Source: Solirubrobacterales bacterium (GTDB lineage Bacteria > Actinomycetota > Thermoleophilia > Solirubrobacterales > Solirubrobacteraceae). Taken from it: DNA of 64,000 nucleotides. The notes beneath the pieces were generated by a model. The model had not been told where the DNA came from. It did no database searches and saw only the letters and a list, made by a program, of their open reading frames with translations. The stretch spans positions 1 through 64,000 of the forward strand of contig DAIDME010000065.1 in NCBI GenBank assembly GCA_027449125.1, in the 5' to 3' direction. This document shows positions 7,508 to 18,104 of this stretch, piece by piece. Numbering within the stretch: the stretch's first letter is position 1; the number at the start of each line of letters is the position of its first letter. Position numbers and translations under genes: made by a program.

Positions 7508-9229
7508 ATGGCTGAGAGGTCGATCGGCGGCTCGGCCGCCCGCGGCGTAGTCGCTGCCTCGCGCTGGACCGGCCGCCAGATCCGTGGCGAGGTGGTCCGC
7601 CGTGTCGGTGGTGCCGCTCGCGCGCGTGTGATCGTGCTCTTCGGGCTGGTGCTGGCGCTGAACGGCGCCGATACGGCGACCATCGGTGCGGTCGCGCCCC
7701 AGCTCGAGCACGCCTTCCACATCGGTGCGGGCTCGATCGGCCTGCTCACCTCGGTGACGCTGATCGTCGGGGCGCTCACGACGATCCCGGTGGGACTGGC
7801 CGTTGACCGCATGAAGCGGATTCCGATGCTGTCGGTGAGTATCGTGCTGTGGAGCGTCGCGTCGCTGATCAGCGCCTTTGCCGGCAGCTACTCGACGCTG
7901 CTGCTGACGCGCCTGCTGCTCGGGGCGGTCGTCGCCACCGCCGGGCCGGCGATCGCCTCGCTCACCGGCGACTACTTTCACCCGCGCGAGCGCGGCCGCA
8001 TCTACGCCTACATCCTCGGCGGTGAGATCGCCGGCAACGCCTTCGGCTTCATCATCTCCGGCAACGTGGCGGTCGCCTTCAGCTGGCGCTTCTCCTTCGT
8101 GCTGCTGGCGGTCCCCGGGTTCTTTCTCGCCAGGGAGCTGTACCGCACGGTGCCGGAGCCGCTGCGTGGCGGGCAGAGCCATCTGGAGCCGGGGGTCGAG
8201 GACCTGGTCGAGGCGGCCGCCCGCGCCCGCGCCCGCGCTCGCGCCCGCCACCGCGACAACTGGCTCGACGAGGCGCCGGCGCTGCCCCCGCACGTAGACG
8301 ACCTGGCCCAGCAGGCGGCCAGGCGCCTGGGCCTTGAGCCCGATCCCGACCTGGTGCTAGACCAGGACCCGCGCACGATCTCGCTGCGCGACGCGGTCCG
8401 CTACACGCTGTCGATCCCCTCGAACGTGATGATGATCGTCAGCTCGTCGCTCGGTTACTTCTTCTTCTCCGGCCTGACCACGTTCGCGCTGCTGTTCGTG
8501 CGCGGCCACTACCACGTGGGCGCCGTGGAATCCGACCTGGTGCTGGCGCTGCTGGTGATCGGCGCGCTGGGCGGCACGCTGGTCAGCGGCTGGCTCGGGG
8601 ACACGCTGTTGCGCCGGGGCATGCTCTCGAGTCGCGTCTGGCTGCCGGCGATCTGCTACCTGCTCGCGGCGCTGCTGCTGATCCCCGGCTTCGTCGCCAC
8701 GCACCTGACCCCGGCGCTGTGGTTCGACGTCGCCGGCGCGGCGCTGCTCGCGGCCGCCAACCCGCCGCTCGACGCCGCTCGCCTGGACATCATGCCCGCC
8801 GGCCTGTGGGGCAGGGCGGAGAGCATCCGCACCGTGATCCGTTCGGTCTCGCAGGCGCTGGCGCCGCTGATCTTCGGCGTGCTCGCGTCGCTGATCGCCG
8901 GCTTCTACCCGCCCCAGGCGCCGATCGGCACGCACCCGGCGGCGGTCAGCTCGAGTGAGGCGCACGGGCTCGAGATCACCTTCCTGATCCTGCTCGTGAC
9001 GCTTGCCGGCGCCGGGGTGGTGCTGCTCCGCGGCCGCCACCGCTACCCGCATGACGTCGCCACCGCGGGCGCCTCGAACCAGGGCTCGACGGCCGAGTCG
9101 ATCAGCCTGCGTGAGCCGACCACCCAGCTGATGCGGACGCCGCGCACGGGACGCCGTTCCCCACGGCGCGCGCCGCGGCGGGACCCCGGCCGCGATCCGC
9201 GGCGCGACCGGACACGGCGCTGGAGCTGA
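7508..9229 (+). CDS. MFS transporter
   Basis: This 573-residue protein is a 12-helix major facilitator. The first half starts with RVIVLFGLVLALNGADTATIGAVAPQLEHAF and includes the loop 2-3 motif GLAVDRMKRIP. A hydrophilic loop of about 100 residues (rich in RARARARARHRD and ending ISLRDAVRY) separates helices 6 and 7. The C-terminus is a basic tail (RSPRRAPRRDPGRD). The substrate is unknown. ATG 7508 was chosen because the longer open frame would run through the bioY terminator. The neighbour is convergent, so the gene is probably transcribed alone. Confidence 0.85.
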   Translation: MAERSIGGSAARGVVAASRWTGRQIRGEVVRRVGGAARARVIVLFGLVLALNGADTATIGAVAPQLEHAFHIGAGSIGLLTSVTLIVGALTTIPVGLAVDRMKRIPMLSVSIVLWSVASLISAFAGSYSTLLLTRLLLGAVVATAGPAIASLTGDYFHPRERGRIYAYILGGEIAGNAFGFIISGNVAVAFSWRFSFVLLAVPGFFLARELYRTVPEPLRGGQSHLEPGVEDLVEAAARARARARARHRDNWLDEAPALPPHVDDLAQQAARRLGLEPDPDLVLDQDPRTISLRDAVRYTLSIPSNVMMIVSSSLGYFFFSGLTTFALLFVRGHYHVGAVESDLVLALLVIGALGGTLVSGWLGDTLLRRGMLSSRVWLPAICYLLAALLLIPGFVATHLTPALWFDVAGAALLAAANPPLDAARLDIMPAGLWGRAESIRTVIRSVSQALAPLIFGVLASLIAGFYPPQAPIGTHPAAVSSSEAHGLEITFLILLVTLAGAGVVLLRGRHRYPHDVATAGASNQGSTAESISLREPTTQLMRTPRTGRRSPRRAPRRDPGRDPRRDRTRRWS

Positions 9230-9231
9230 GC

Positions 9232-10185
9232 TCAGCCGCCCAGCTGCTCGCGCCCAGGAGCCTGCTCCAGGCTCTCGGACGGCATCACCGCGACGATCCC
9301 CGTCGGGTTGACCGCGCCGTGAGTGCGGTAGTAGTGGGCGCGGATCTCATCGAAGGAGACGGTCTCGCGCACGCTTGGCCACTGGTACAGGTCGCGCAGG
9401 TACGGCCACAGCCGCGTGTACTCGCTGAGCTTGCGCAGCGAGCACTTGAAGTGGATGTGGTAGACCGGGTCGAAGCGGATGAGCGTCGTGAACAGCCGCC
9501 AGTCGGTCTCGACAGGCTCCGGGCCGAACAGGAAACGACGCTTCGCGAGCCGCTCGTCGAGTGCGTCCAGCATCCCGAACACGTCGCCCACGGCCCGCTC
9601 GTAGACGTGCTGGTCGGTGCTGAACCCGGCCCGGTAGACGCCGTTGTTCACACGGTCGTAGATGAGGTCGTTGAGCGCGTCGATCTCGCCCGCGTGGGCG
9701 CGTGGGTAGAGGTCGACCGGGTGGTCGGCCAGCGACGCGAAGACGGTCGAGAGCATCCGCATGATGTCTGCCGACTCGTTGTTGACGATCCGCCCGAGCT
9801 CGCGGTCCCAGAGCACGGGGACCGTGACACGGGCGCTGAAGGCCGGGTCGCTGGCGAGATAGGCCTGCGAGAGGAACTGAAAGGCGTTCACCGGATCCTC
9901 GTATGCTCCCGCCCCGGTGAATGCCCAGCCGCGCTGGTCGCGGATCGGGTCGAGGTAGGAGACCGTGACGGCCCGCTCCAGACCCATCAGCGCTCGCGTG
10001 ATGAGCGTACGGTGCGCCCACGGGCAGGCTCGCGCGACATACAGGTGGTAGCGACCCGGTTCGGGGGCGTAAGCGCTCGCTCCGTCCGCCGTCACCCATT
10101 CCCGGAAGCGGCTCTGCTGCCGCACGAAGGCGCCGTCACGCTGTTCGCCACGGCCGATCGTGAACGGCGTCTCGCTTGCGACCAT
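9232..10185 (-). CDS. glutathionyl-hydroquinone reductase-like protein
   Basis: The 317-residue product belongs to the Xi-class glutathione transferase family (YqjG/ECM4). The thioredoxin fold carries the catalytic cysteine in ARACPWAHRT near residue 54, and the helical C-terminal domain has the family signature segments NNGVYRAGFSTDQ and DWRLFTTLIRFDPVY. Members reduce glutathionyl-hydroquinones. Most actinobacteria lack glutathione and use mycothiol, so the actual thiol is uncertain. It converges on the MFS gene (2-bp gap) and diverges from the Ppx/GppA gene. Confidence 0.87.
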   Translation of the reverse strand: MVASETPFTIGRGEQRDGAFVRQQSRFREWVTADGASAYAPEPGRYHLYVARACPWAHRTLITRALMGLERAVTVSYLDPIRDQRGWAFTGAGAYEDPVNAFQFLSQAYLASDPAFSARVTVPVLWDRELGRIVNNESADIMRMLSTVFASLADHPVDLYPRAHAGEIDALNDLIYDRVNNGVYRAGFSTDQHVYERAVGDVFGMLDALDERLAKRRFLFGPEPVETDWRLFTTLIRFDPVYHIHFKCSLRKLSEYTRLWPYLRDLYQWPSVRETVSFDEIRAHYYRTHGAVNPTGIVAVMPSESLEQAPGREQLGG

Positions 10186-10222
10186 GGGCAGCGACTATAG
10201 GAGGCGCTAGCGTGCATGGGCG

Positions 10223-11101
10223 GTGCGCCGCGCCTGCATCGACATCGGCTCAAACACGACCAGGCTGCTCGTCGCCGATTGCGACGGCAGCGCGCTGACG
10301 CCGTGCGTGCAGGAGCGCGCCTTCACGCTGATCGGCCGCTCGCTGGACGAGTCCCGGACGATCCCGTCCGCGAAGCTCGTGGAGGTGCGGGATGCCGTCT
10401 GCCGCCAGTACCTGCTGGCGCGCGCGCACGGGGCCGTGCAGGTGCGCTGCGTGGCGACCGCCGCGATCAGGCGCGCCGCCAACGGCGCGGAGCTCGCGCG
10501 CATGGTGGCGGACGCCTGTCCGGGCCTGGAGCTGGAGCTGCTGAGCGCCGAGCAGGAGGCAAAGCTGGCGTTCCTCGGCGTGACGCGCACAGTGAGGCTC
10601 GACGCCGGCGCGCGGCTTGCGGTCCTCGACGCCGGCGGTGGCTCGTGTGAGATCGTGGTCGGCGACCCGCCGGCGCAGGTTCACTGGTGGGACTCTGTCG
10701 GGGTCGGCTCGAGTGACGTGACGCAGCGCTGGTTGAGCGCCGATCCGCCCGCACGCGAAGCGGTGAGCGCGGCGGCACGGCACGTGCGCGAGCTATTTGC
10801 GGCGCTCGAGCCGCCAACCGCGTCGCGCCTGATCGCGGTCGGCGGCAGCGCCTCGTCGGTGCGCACACTCGCCGGTCCGGTGACGGATCTGGCGGGGATC
10901 GACCGCCTGCTCGCCGCCGTCAGCGGGCTCACGGCTGCGCAGATCGCCTCACGTCACGGCGTCGAGCTCGAGCGGGCGCGGCTGCTGCCCGCCGGGCTGG
11001 TGCTGCTGAGGGCCGTCTGTGAGCTCTTCTCGCTACCGCTCGAGTTCGGCTCGGGCGGCCTGCGTGAGGGCGTCCTGCTCGATGCGGAAGCTCACCAGTG
11101 A
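10223..11101 (+). CDS. Ppx/GppA-family phosphatase
   Basis: The 292-residue protein has the ASKHA fold of exopolyphosphatases and pppGpp phosphohydrolases: the first phosphate loop CIDIGSNTTRLLVAD at the N-terminus, and a second loop VLDAGGGSCEIVVG near residue 137. It has only the short catalytic half, without the C-terminal HD-like domain of long Ppx, as is usual for the short actinobacterial paralogues. It may act on polyphosphate or pppGpp. GTG 10223 starts right before the phosphate loop. Its end overlaps the convergent reductase gene by 10 bp. Confidence 0.85.
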   Translation: MRRACIDIGSNTTRLLVADCDGSALTPCVQERAFTLIGRSLDESRTIPSAKLVEVRDAVCRQYLLARAHGAVQVRCVATAAIRRAANGAELARMVADACPGLELELLSAEQEAKLAFLGVTRTVRLDAGARLAVLDAGGGSCEIVVGDPPAQVHWWDSVGVGSSDVTQRWLSADPPAREAVSAAARHVRELFAALEPPTASRLIAVGGSASSVRTLAGPVTDLAGIDRLLAAVSGLTAAQIASRHGVELERARLLPAGLVLLRAVCELFSLPLEFGSGGLREGVLLDAEAHQ

Positions 11102-13110
11102 ACGCCGCCGGTGAGCTTCGCGAACAGCGCCTGGGCGACCGAGGCGTGCTCGGTCGCGTCGCGCTGGCCACGTGCGGCGGCTGAGTCCGGGAACAGCCTG
11201 TAGGCGGCTGACAGCACGCGGTCGACCAGCTTCGGTGAAAGCGCATAGCCGACCTCGCCGAGTGTGCCCAGCCGCGTGTTGACGGTCTTGGGCCGCGTCC
11301 GGATCGCCTCCGCGATCAGCTCCGCCGCCTGCTCGGGCGAGATCGCGGGGAAGCGATCATAAAGCCGCGTCGGCGCGATCATCGGCGTGCGCACCAGCGG
11401 CATGTGGATGGTCGTGAAGTGGACGCCCTCCGCCAGGCACTCGGAGCTGACCACCCGCGTCCAGGCATCGAGCGCCGCCTTGGACGCGACATAGGCGGAG
11501 AAGCGCGGCGGGTTTGTCTGCACGCCGATCGAGGAGATGTTGATCACGTGGCCGTCGTGGCGCTCGCGCATCCGCGGCAAGAGTCCCATGATCAGCCTGA
11601 TTGCGCCCAGATAGTTGAGCCCGATCATGCGCTCGTAGTCGTGGAAGCGGTCGTAGGAGAGCGCCACCGAGCGGCGGATCGAGCGGCCCGCGTTGTTCAC
11701 CAGCACGTCGATCACCGGGTGCTCGGCCTGCACACGGGCGACGAGGGAGTCAACCGCGTTGGGGTCGCTCAGGTCAGCGGCGTAGGCATGCGCCATGCCG
11801 CCCGCGGTGACGATCTCCAACCGGGTCTCTTCGAGCCGCTCGGCTCCCCGCGCCACGAGCAGCACCTGCGCACCGTGGCGTGCCAGCAGCAGCGCCGTGG
11901 CACGGCCGATTCCGCTCGAGCCGCCGGTGATCAGCACCGTCCTGCCGGCCACTGCGTGCGCGATGCTCCGCGGGCTGTGCAGGCCGGGGTCCAGGTGCGC
12001 CCGCCAGTACTCCCACAGCCTGCCGGCGTAGCTCTCGAGCGGCGGCGACTCGATCCCCGAGCCCGCCAGTGCCGCCCGCGCGCCGGCGGTGTCGAAGCGG
12101 GCGCCGAGCGAGACGTGGTCGGCGACCTCCTCGGGTATTCCGGCACGGGCAAGCAGCGCGCGCCGCAGGTCGCGGATGGGGGGCGTGGCGAGCAGGGCGG
12201 CGGCGAGCTCGCCGGCGCCCCTTGCCAGCGCTCCGGCGTCGATCGCCACCGCCACCGTCGGTGCGCCGGCGAGCTTCGCGAACGTGTTGACGACGTCGAG
12301 CACGGGCATGCCCTCAGGGTCGGCGAGGTGGAAGGTCTGCCCGTCGAGATCGGGCTGGTGGGCGATGTGGTCGATCGCCGCGGCGACGTAGTCGACGGGC
12401 ACGATGTTGGTCTGGCCGAGCTCGGGGGCGACCAGCGGCAGCGACTGCGGCAGGCGCTCGCCGGCGCGCTCGAGCAGCGGTAGGAAGTAGTACGGCCCGT
12501 CGACCTTCTCGGCACGGCCGCTGCGAGAGTCTCCGACCACGATCGCCGGCCGATAGATACGCCACGGCACACGGGCACCGTCGCGCACCAGGCGCTCCGC
12601 CTCGAACTTGGTCCGGTGATAGGGGTGATCGAGCGGCTGTCCCACGTCGAACATCTCCTCGGTGAACGTTCCGCGGTAGCCACCCGCTACCGCAACCGAG
12701 GAGACGTGGTGAAAGACCCTCGCGCCGACCGCCTCGGCCAGTGCCAGCGCGTGGTGGGTGCCCTCGACGTTGGCGAGCTGGTTGAGCTCCGCGCCGGCCG
12801 TCATGTCGTAGACCGCGGCCAGGTGGAACAGGTGGTCGATCCCGACTTCGCGCAGCTGGGCGATCGTCGCCGGAGCAAGTCCGAGCAGCGGCTCGTGCAG
12901 GTCACCGATGACGGGCTCGATCAGCCGCCGTGCAGCCGGCCGCGCGGCGACCCAGCCGTCGATCCGCGCCTCGAGCCGCGGCAGCGAGGTCTCCCGGACC
13001 AGGAGATAGAGCTTGATCGCGCCGCCCCGGCGCCGCCCGCAACGCTCGAGCAACACCGGCACCAGGCTCGAGCCGATGAAGCCGGTCGCACCCGTTATCA
13101 GGTAAGCCAT
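11092..13110 (-). CDS. bifunctional fatty acyl-CoA reductase (two SDR domains)
   Basis: The 672-residue protein is a fusion of two reductase domains. Residues 1-370 form an extended SDR with NADP loop LITGATGFIGSSLVP and the active-site YHRTKFEAE. After a linker, residues ~390-640 form a classical SDR with TVLITGGSSGIGRA, NNAGRS, and YVASKAALDAW. This order and length match bacterial acyl-CoA reductases that convert fatty acyl-CoA to fatty alcohol (Acr1/Maqu_2220-like), a step to wax esters. No wax ester synthase lies in the window. It is a single minus-strand gene 46 bp downstream of a small membrane protein gene, perhaps co-transcribed with it and the hydrolase. Confidence 0.8.
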   Translation of the reverse strand: MAYLITGATGFIGSSLVPVLLERCGRRRGGAIKLYLLVRETSLPRLEARIDGWVAARPAARRLIEPVIGDLHEPLLGLAPATIAQLREVGIDHLFHLAAVYDMTAGAELNQLANVEGTHHALALAEAVGARVFHHVSSVAVAGGYRGTFTEEMFDVGQPLDHPYHRTKFEAERLVRDGARVPWRIYRPAIVVGDSRSGRAEKVDGPYYFLPLLERAGERLPQSLPLVAPELGQTNIVPVDYVAAAIDHIAHQPDLDGQTFHLADPEGMPVLDVVNTFAKLAGAPTVAVAIDAGALARGAGELAAALLATPPIRDLRRALLARAGIPEEVADHVSLGARFDTAGARAALAGSGIESPPLESYAGRLWEYWRAHLDPGLHSPRSIAHAVAGRTVLITGGSSGIGRATALLLARHGAQVLLVARGAERLEETRLEIVTAGGMAHAYAADLSDPNAVDSLVARVQAEHPVIDVLVNNAGRSIRRSVALSYDRFHDYERMIGLNYLGAIRLIMGLLPRMRERHDGHVINISSIGVQTNPPRFSAYVASKAALDAWTRVVSSECLAEGVHFTTIHMPLVRTPMIAPTRLYDRFPAISPEQAAELIAEAIRTRPKTVNTRLGTLGEVGYALSPKLVDRVLSAAYRLFPDSAAARGQRDATEHASVAQALFAKLTGGVHW

Positions 13111-13156
13111 CCTGCGCCCAGGCTATAACGCCCGGGAGTCAACCGGCGGCAGCCGG

Positions 13157-13435
13157 CTACCAGCCGCCCTTCCACTCCTCGGCGGTGGTGCGGCGCTTGG
13201 CCGCGTCCATGCGCGCGTGCTTGCGGTGGTCGAGCCTGCTCTGGATGAGCGAGAACAGCACGATCAGCGCCGGGAAGAACAAGAGCAAGAAGAACATCAC
13301 CTCGGTGATCTCCAGCGCGTTGGTGGGGCCGAGGATCCCCTGCCCACCGTGCGTGACCGCGAGCGCGTTGGGCGCGGCGATTAGCATCGCCCACACCACC
13401 CAGCCCGCGATCAAAGCCGTTCGCTTACGGTTCAT
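13157..13435 (-). CDS. small membrane protein, unknown function
   Basis: The 92 residues (from ATG 13435) show two hydrophobic segments: ALIAGWVVWAMLIAAPNALAV (residues ~6-27, perhaps a signal anchor) and EVMFFLLLFFPALIVLFSLI (~44-65). They are followed by a charged tail ending EEWKGGW. I do not recognise the family. The start codon overlaps the end of the hydrolase gene by 11 bp on the same strand, so the two are probably translationally coupled. Confidence 0.65.
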   Translation of the reverse strand: MNRKRTALIAGWVVWAMLIAAPNALAVTHGGQGILGPTNALEITEVMFFLLLFFPALIVLFSLIQSRLDHRKHARMDAAKRRTTAEEWKGGW

Positions 13436-14342
13436 TGCGGGCAAGCCTACCGGATGGCGCGGTCACGCGTAGCGCTTCAAGCGCGGCGATCAGAGCCGGG
13501 TTGTACCGGCGTGCGGCCGTGGCCGGCGCCATCGCCGCGACGTCCAGGTGGCGGACCGGCGCTTCGAACACCTGCGCGCCCAACGCCTCGGCGAGCTCGC
13601 GTTGCTTTGCCGGTGGCACTGCGTCATCTTCGCTGGTCAGCACGACGGCGGTCGGGAACGGCAGCGGCTCGAGCCACGGCCGTGAGTCGAAGCGGCCGAG
13701 CTCACGACCAGCCTCCGCGATGTCGCGCGCGCTGTGGCGGGTCATCTCCGAGTGCACCCAGGCGGTGGCCGGCCCAGGTTTGAAACCGGAGCGGCCCAAC
13801 AGCAGACGCCAGCCGCGCAGCGGCGCGAGCGCCAGGGCCGCACCGACCATCGGCATCGCCCGCCACACCCGGCGCAGCTCCGGCTCCCGCCAGTGCTGGG
13901 CGGTGCCGCTCAGCACCAGCCCGGCCACGACGTCCGGGTGGTCACGGGCCACCAGCTGCGCGATCGCGCCACCCATCGAGTAGCCGTAGACGATCGCGGG
14001 CGCCACGTCCAGCGCGCGCATCACGGCGGCGGCGTCGGCGGCGCAGGCCAGCAGCCGGAACGGCTCGAGCGGCCGCGGCCCGCGGCCGTGGCCGCGATGG
14101 TCGATCGCGACGATCCGCCAGCCGGCCGCGATCAGGTCGTCGTAGAGCGATCCGAAGTTGAGGTCGGCGCTGCCCGTCCAGCCGTGCAGCATGAACACCA
14201 CCGGGCGCTCGTCCGCGGCGGCGCGCGCTCCCGGACCCCAACCTGAGTCGCGCAGAAAGAACTCGCCCCGCCCTGGGATCAGCACGGTGCGCGCCGGCGG
14301 GAACTCCCGCGGCGGCACCGCAACGTGCCTGCTCGTGCCCAC
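13425..14342 (-). CDS. alpha/beta hydrolase
   Basis: The 305-residue enzyme has a canonical alpha/beta hydrolase fold: oxyanion segment FMLHGWTGS, then AIDHRGHGRGPRP, the nucleophile elbow YGYSMGGAIAQ, the acid D in LTSEDDAVPP, and the histidine in VRHLDVAA. It resembles esterases or lactone-type hydrolases; no substrate can be assigned. The gene heads a minus-strand trio with the small membrane protein and the acyl-CoA reductase. The start lies 34 bp from the divergent ABC-F gene, so the promoters of both must fit in a very short spacer. Confidence 0.83.
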   Translation of the reverse strand: MGTSRHVAVPPREFPPARTVLIPGRGEFFLRDSGWGPGARAAADERPVVFMLHGWTGSADLNFGSLYDDLIAAGWRIVAIDHRGHGRGPRPLEPFRLLACAADAAAVMRALDVAPAIVYGYSMGGAIAQLVARDHPDVVAGLVLSGTAQHWREPELRRVWRAMPMVGAALALAPLRGWRLLLGRSGFKPGPATAWVHSEMTRHSARDIAEAGRELGRFDSRPWLEPLPFPTAVVLTSEDDAVPPAKQRELAEALGAQVFEAPVRHLDVAAMAPATAARRYNPALIAALEALRVTAPSGRLARNEP

Positions 14343-14375
14343 GCCGACATCTTAAACGCACGTACCATCAGAGCC

Positions 14376-16378
<2,003 letters not shown>

Positions 16379-16379
<1 letters not shown>

Positions 16380-17230
16380 TGGACGGCGACGGGCAGCGGC
16401 CGCTCGAGGCCGGCATCCGCACCGACCTGCGGGGCGCCATGTCCTACGGGGAGTACCTGGAGCTCGGGACGCTGCTCTGCGCCCAGCGCCCGCGCAGCCG
16501 TCCCGAGCACCACGACGAGCTGCTCTTCATCGTGGCCCACCAGACCTCGGAGCTGTGGCTCAAGCTCGTGCTGCACGAGCTGCGCGGCGCGCGCGAGCAC
16601 TTCGGGGCTGGCGACATGGCGCAGGCGCGCAAGTGCCTGGCGCGTGTCAAGCACGTGCTGAGGACGCTGGCGGACCAGTGGTCGGTGCTGGCGACGCTCA
16701 CGCCGCACGACTACGCGGAGTTCCGTGGCGCGCTTGCCACCGCCTCCGGCTTCCAGTCCTGGCAGTACCGGGCGGTCGAGTTCATCCTCGGCAACAAGCA
16801 CTCGGGCATGCTCGCCCTGTTCGAGTCAGACCCCGAGGCGCACGCGCTGCTGTCACGGACGCTGGCCGAGCCGACCGTCTACGACGCTTTCCTGAGGCTG
16901 CTCGCGCGCACCGGCCACCCTGTCCCGGACGCCATCCTCACGCGTGAGGTGACGGGCGCCTGGGTCGAGCAACCCCTCCTGGTCCCGGTGCTGCGAGAGA
17001 TCTACCGGGACGTCGATGCCAACTGGGAGGCCTACGCCACCTGCGAGGATCTGGTCGACGTCGAGGACGCCTTCCAGCTCTGGCGTTTCCGCCACATGCG
17101 CACGGTGCAGCGCACAATCGGCTGGAAGCAGGGCACGGGCGGCTCCTCCGGTGTCGGCTTTCTCAAGCGCGCGCTCGAGCTGAGCTTCTTCCCCGAGCTG
17201 TTCACGGTCAGGAGCGAGATCGGTGAGTGA
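16379..17230 (+). CDS. kynA: tryptophan 2,3-dioxygenase
   Basis: This haem enzyme opens the indole ring of L-tryptophan to N-formylkynurenine, the first step of the kynurenine pathway. The 283 residues include the active-site histidine H54 in FIVAHQTSELWLKL and the haem-ligand H239 in WRFRHMRTVQRTIGWKQGTGG, followed by the substrate loop GGSSGVGFL. The GTG start at 16379 overlaps the ABC-F stop, and the stop overlaps the start of the next gene by 8 bp, so kynA, the amidohydrolase gene and kynU form a tightly coupled operon. Confidence 0.95.
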
Positions 17231-18104
17231 TCCCGCCGCGCGGACCGAACTTCCCGGGTTGGTGGATCACCACGTGCACCTGGGACTGGTGGATTGGGAG
17301 CGGCTGGCCGGTGGGCCGCTGTGCGAGGTGCACGACCTCGGCTGGGAGCCGGATGCTGTGCAGGCGATCGCGGCTGCGCCCCCGGGGGGTGTGCGGATCC
17401 GCTTCGCGGGGCCGTTTCACACGGCGGTCGGCGGCTACCCGAGCGGCCGCGCGTGGGCGCCCGCGGGCGCCGTCGTGCAGCTGCGTGACGTGCGCGAGGC
17501 GAGTGAGGCGGTGGCGCGCGCGGCCGCGGCGGGAGTCTTCGCGGTCAAGGTGGCGCTCAGCGCGCTCATGCCACTGCTCGCCGATGAGCCGCTCGAGGCG
17601 CTCATCCGGGCCGCGCACGCGCACGGGCTGCCGGTGATCGCGCACACGGAGGGGCCGGGGCAGGCGTGGCGGGCGATCATCGCCGGGGTGGATGTGCTCG
17701 CGCACACACCCTGGGACGAGCGCCTGACAGAGGCGCAGGCGCGCCGGGCCGCCTCCTCGGGCATGACCTGGATCTCAACGCTCGCGATCCACGAGGGCGA
17801 GGCGCTCGCGACAGCGGTCGATAACCTGGGCCGGTTCCACGCGGCGGGCGGCCGGGTGCGCTACGGCACCGACATGGGCAACGGCACGCAGCCGGTCGGC
17901 GTGAGCCCGCGTGAGGTCGAGCTGCTCGGCGAAGCCGGGCTCGCCGGCGAGGCGCTGCTCGACGCGGTCTGTGGCGATGCGTCCGGCGCGCCGCTGCTGG
18001 CGAGCCACCACCCGTTTCCGCGCGACAGCAAGCAGCTGATTGGCTGGCTCGCTGACTGCGAGCGCATCGATCACGCCGCGGCTCTCGGTGGAGACGCACC
18101 GTGA
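17223..18104 (+). CDS. amidohydrolase-superfamily protein in the kyn operon
   Basis: The 293-residue enzyme has the metal-dependent amidohydrolase signature: D-H-H-V-H at residues 15-19, K in VFAVKVAL, H in PVIAHTEG, H in VLAHTPWDE, and D in RYGTDMGNG. All five ligand positions of a two-metal site are therefore present. It sits between kynA and kynU with overlaps on both sides (8 bp and 4 bp). The pathway step between those enzymes is N-formylkynurenine hydrolysis, and no classical kynurenine formamidase is visible here. I infer it may fill that step; another amide or lactone substrate remains possible. Confidence 0.75.
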   Translation: MSDPAARTELPGLVDHHVHLGLVDWERLAGGPLCEVHDLGWEPDAVQAIAAAPPGGVRIRFAGPFHTAVGGYPSGRAWAPAGAVVQLRDVREASEAVARAAAAGVFAVKVALSALMPLLADEPLEALIRAAHAHGLPVIAHTEGPGQAWRAIIAGVDVLAHTPWDERLTEAQARRAASSGMTWISTLAIHEGEALATAVDNLGRFHAAGGRVRYGTDMGNGTQPVGVSPREVELLGEAGLAGEALLDAVCGDASGAPLLASHHPFPRDSKQLIGWLADCERIDHAAALGGDAP

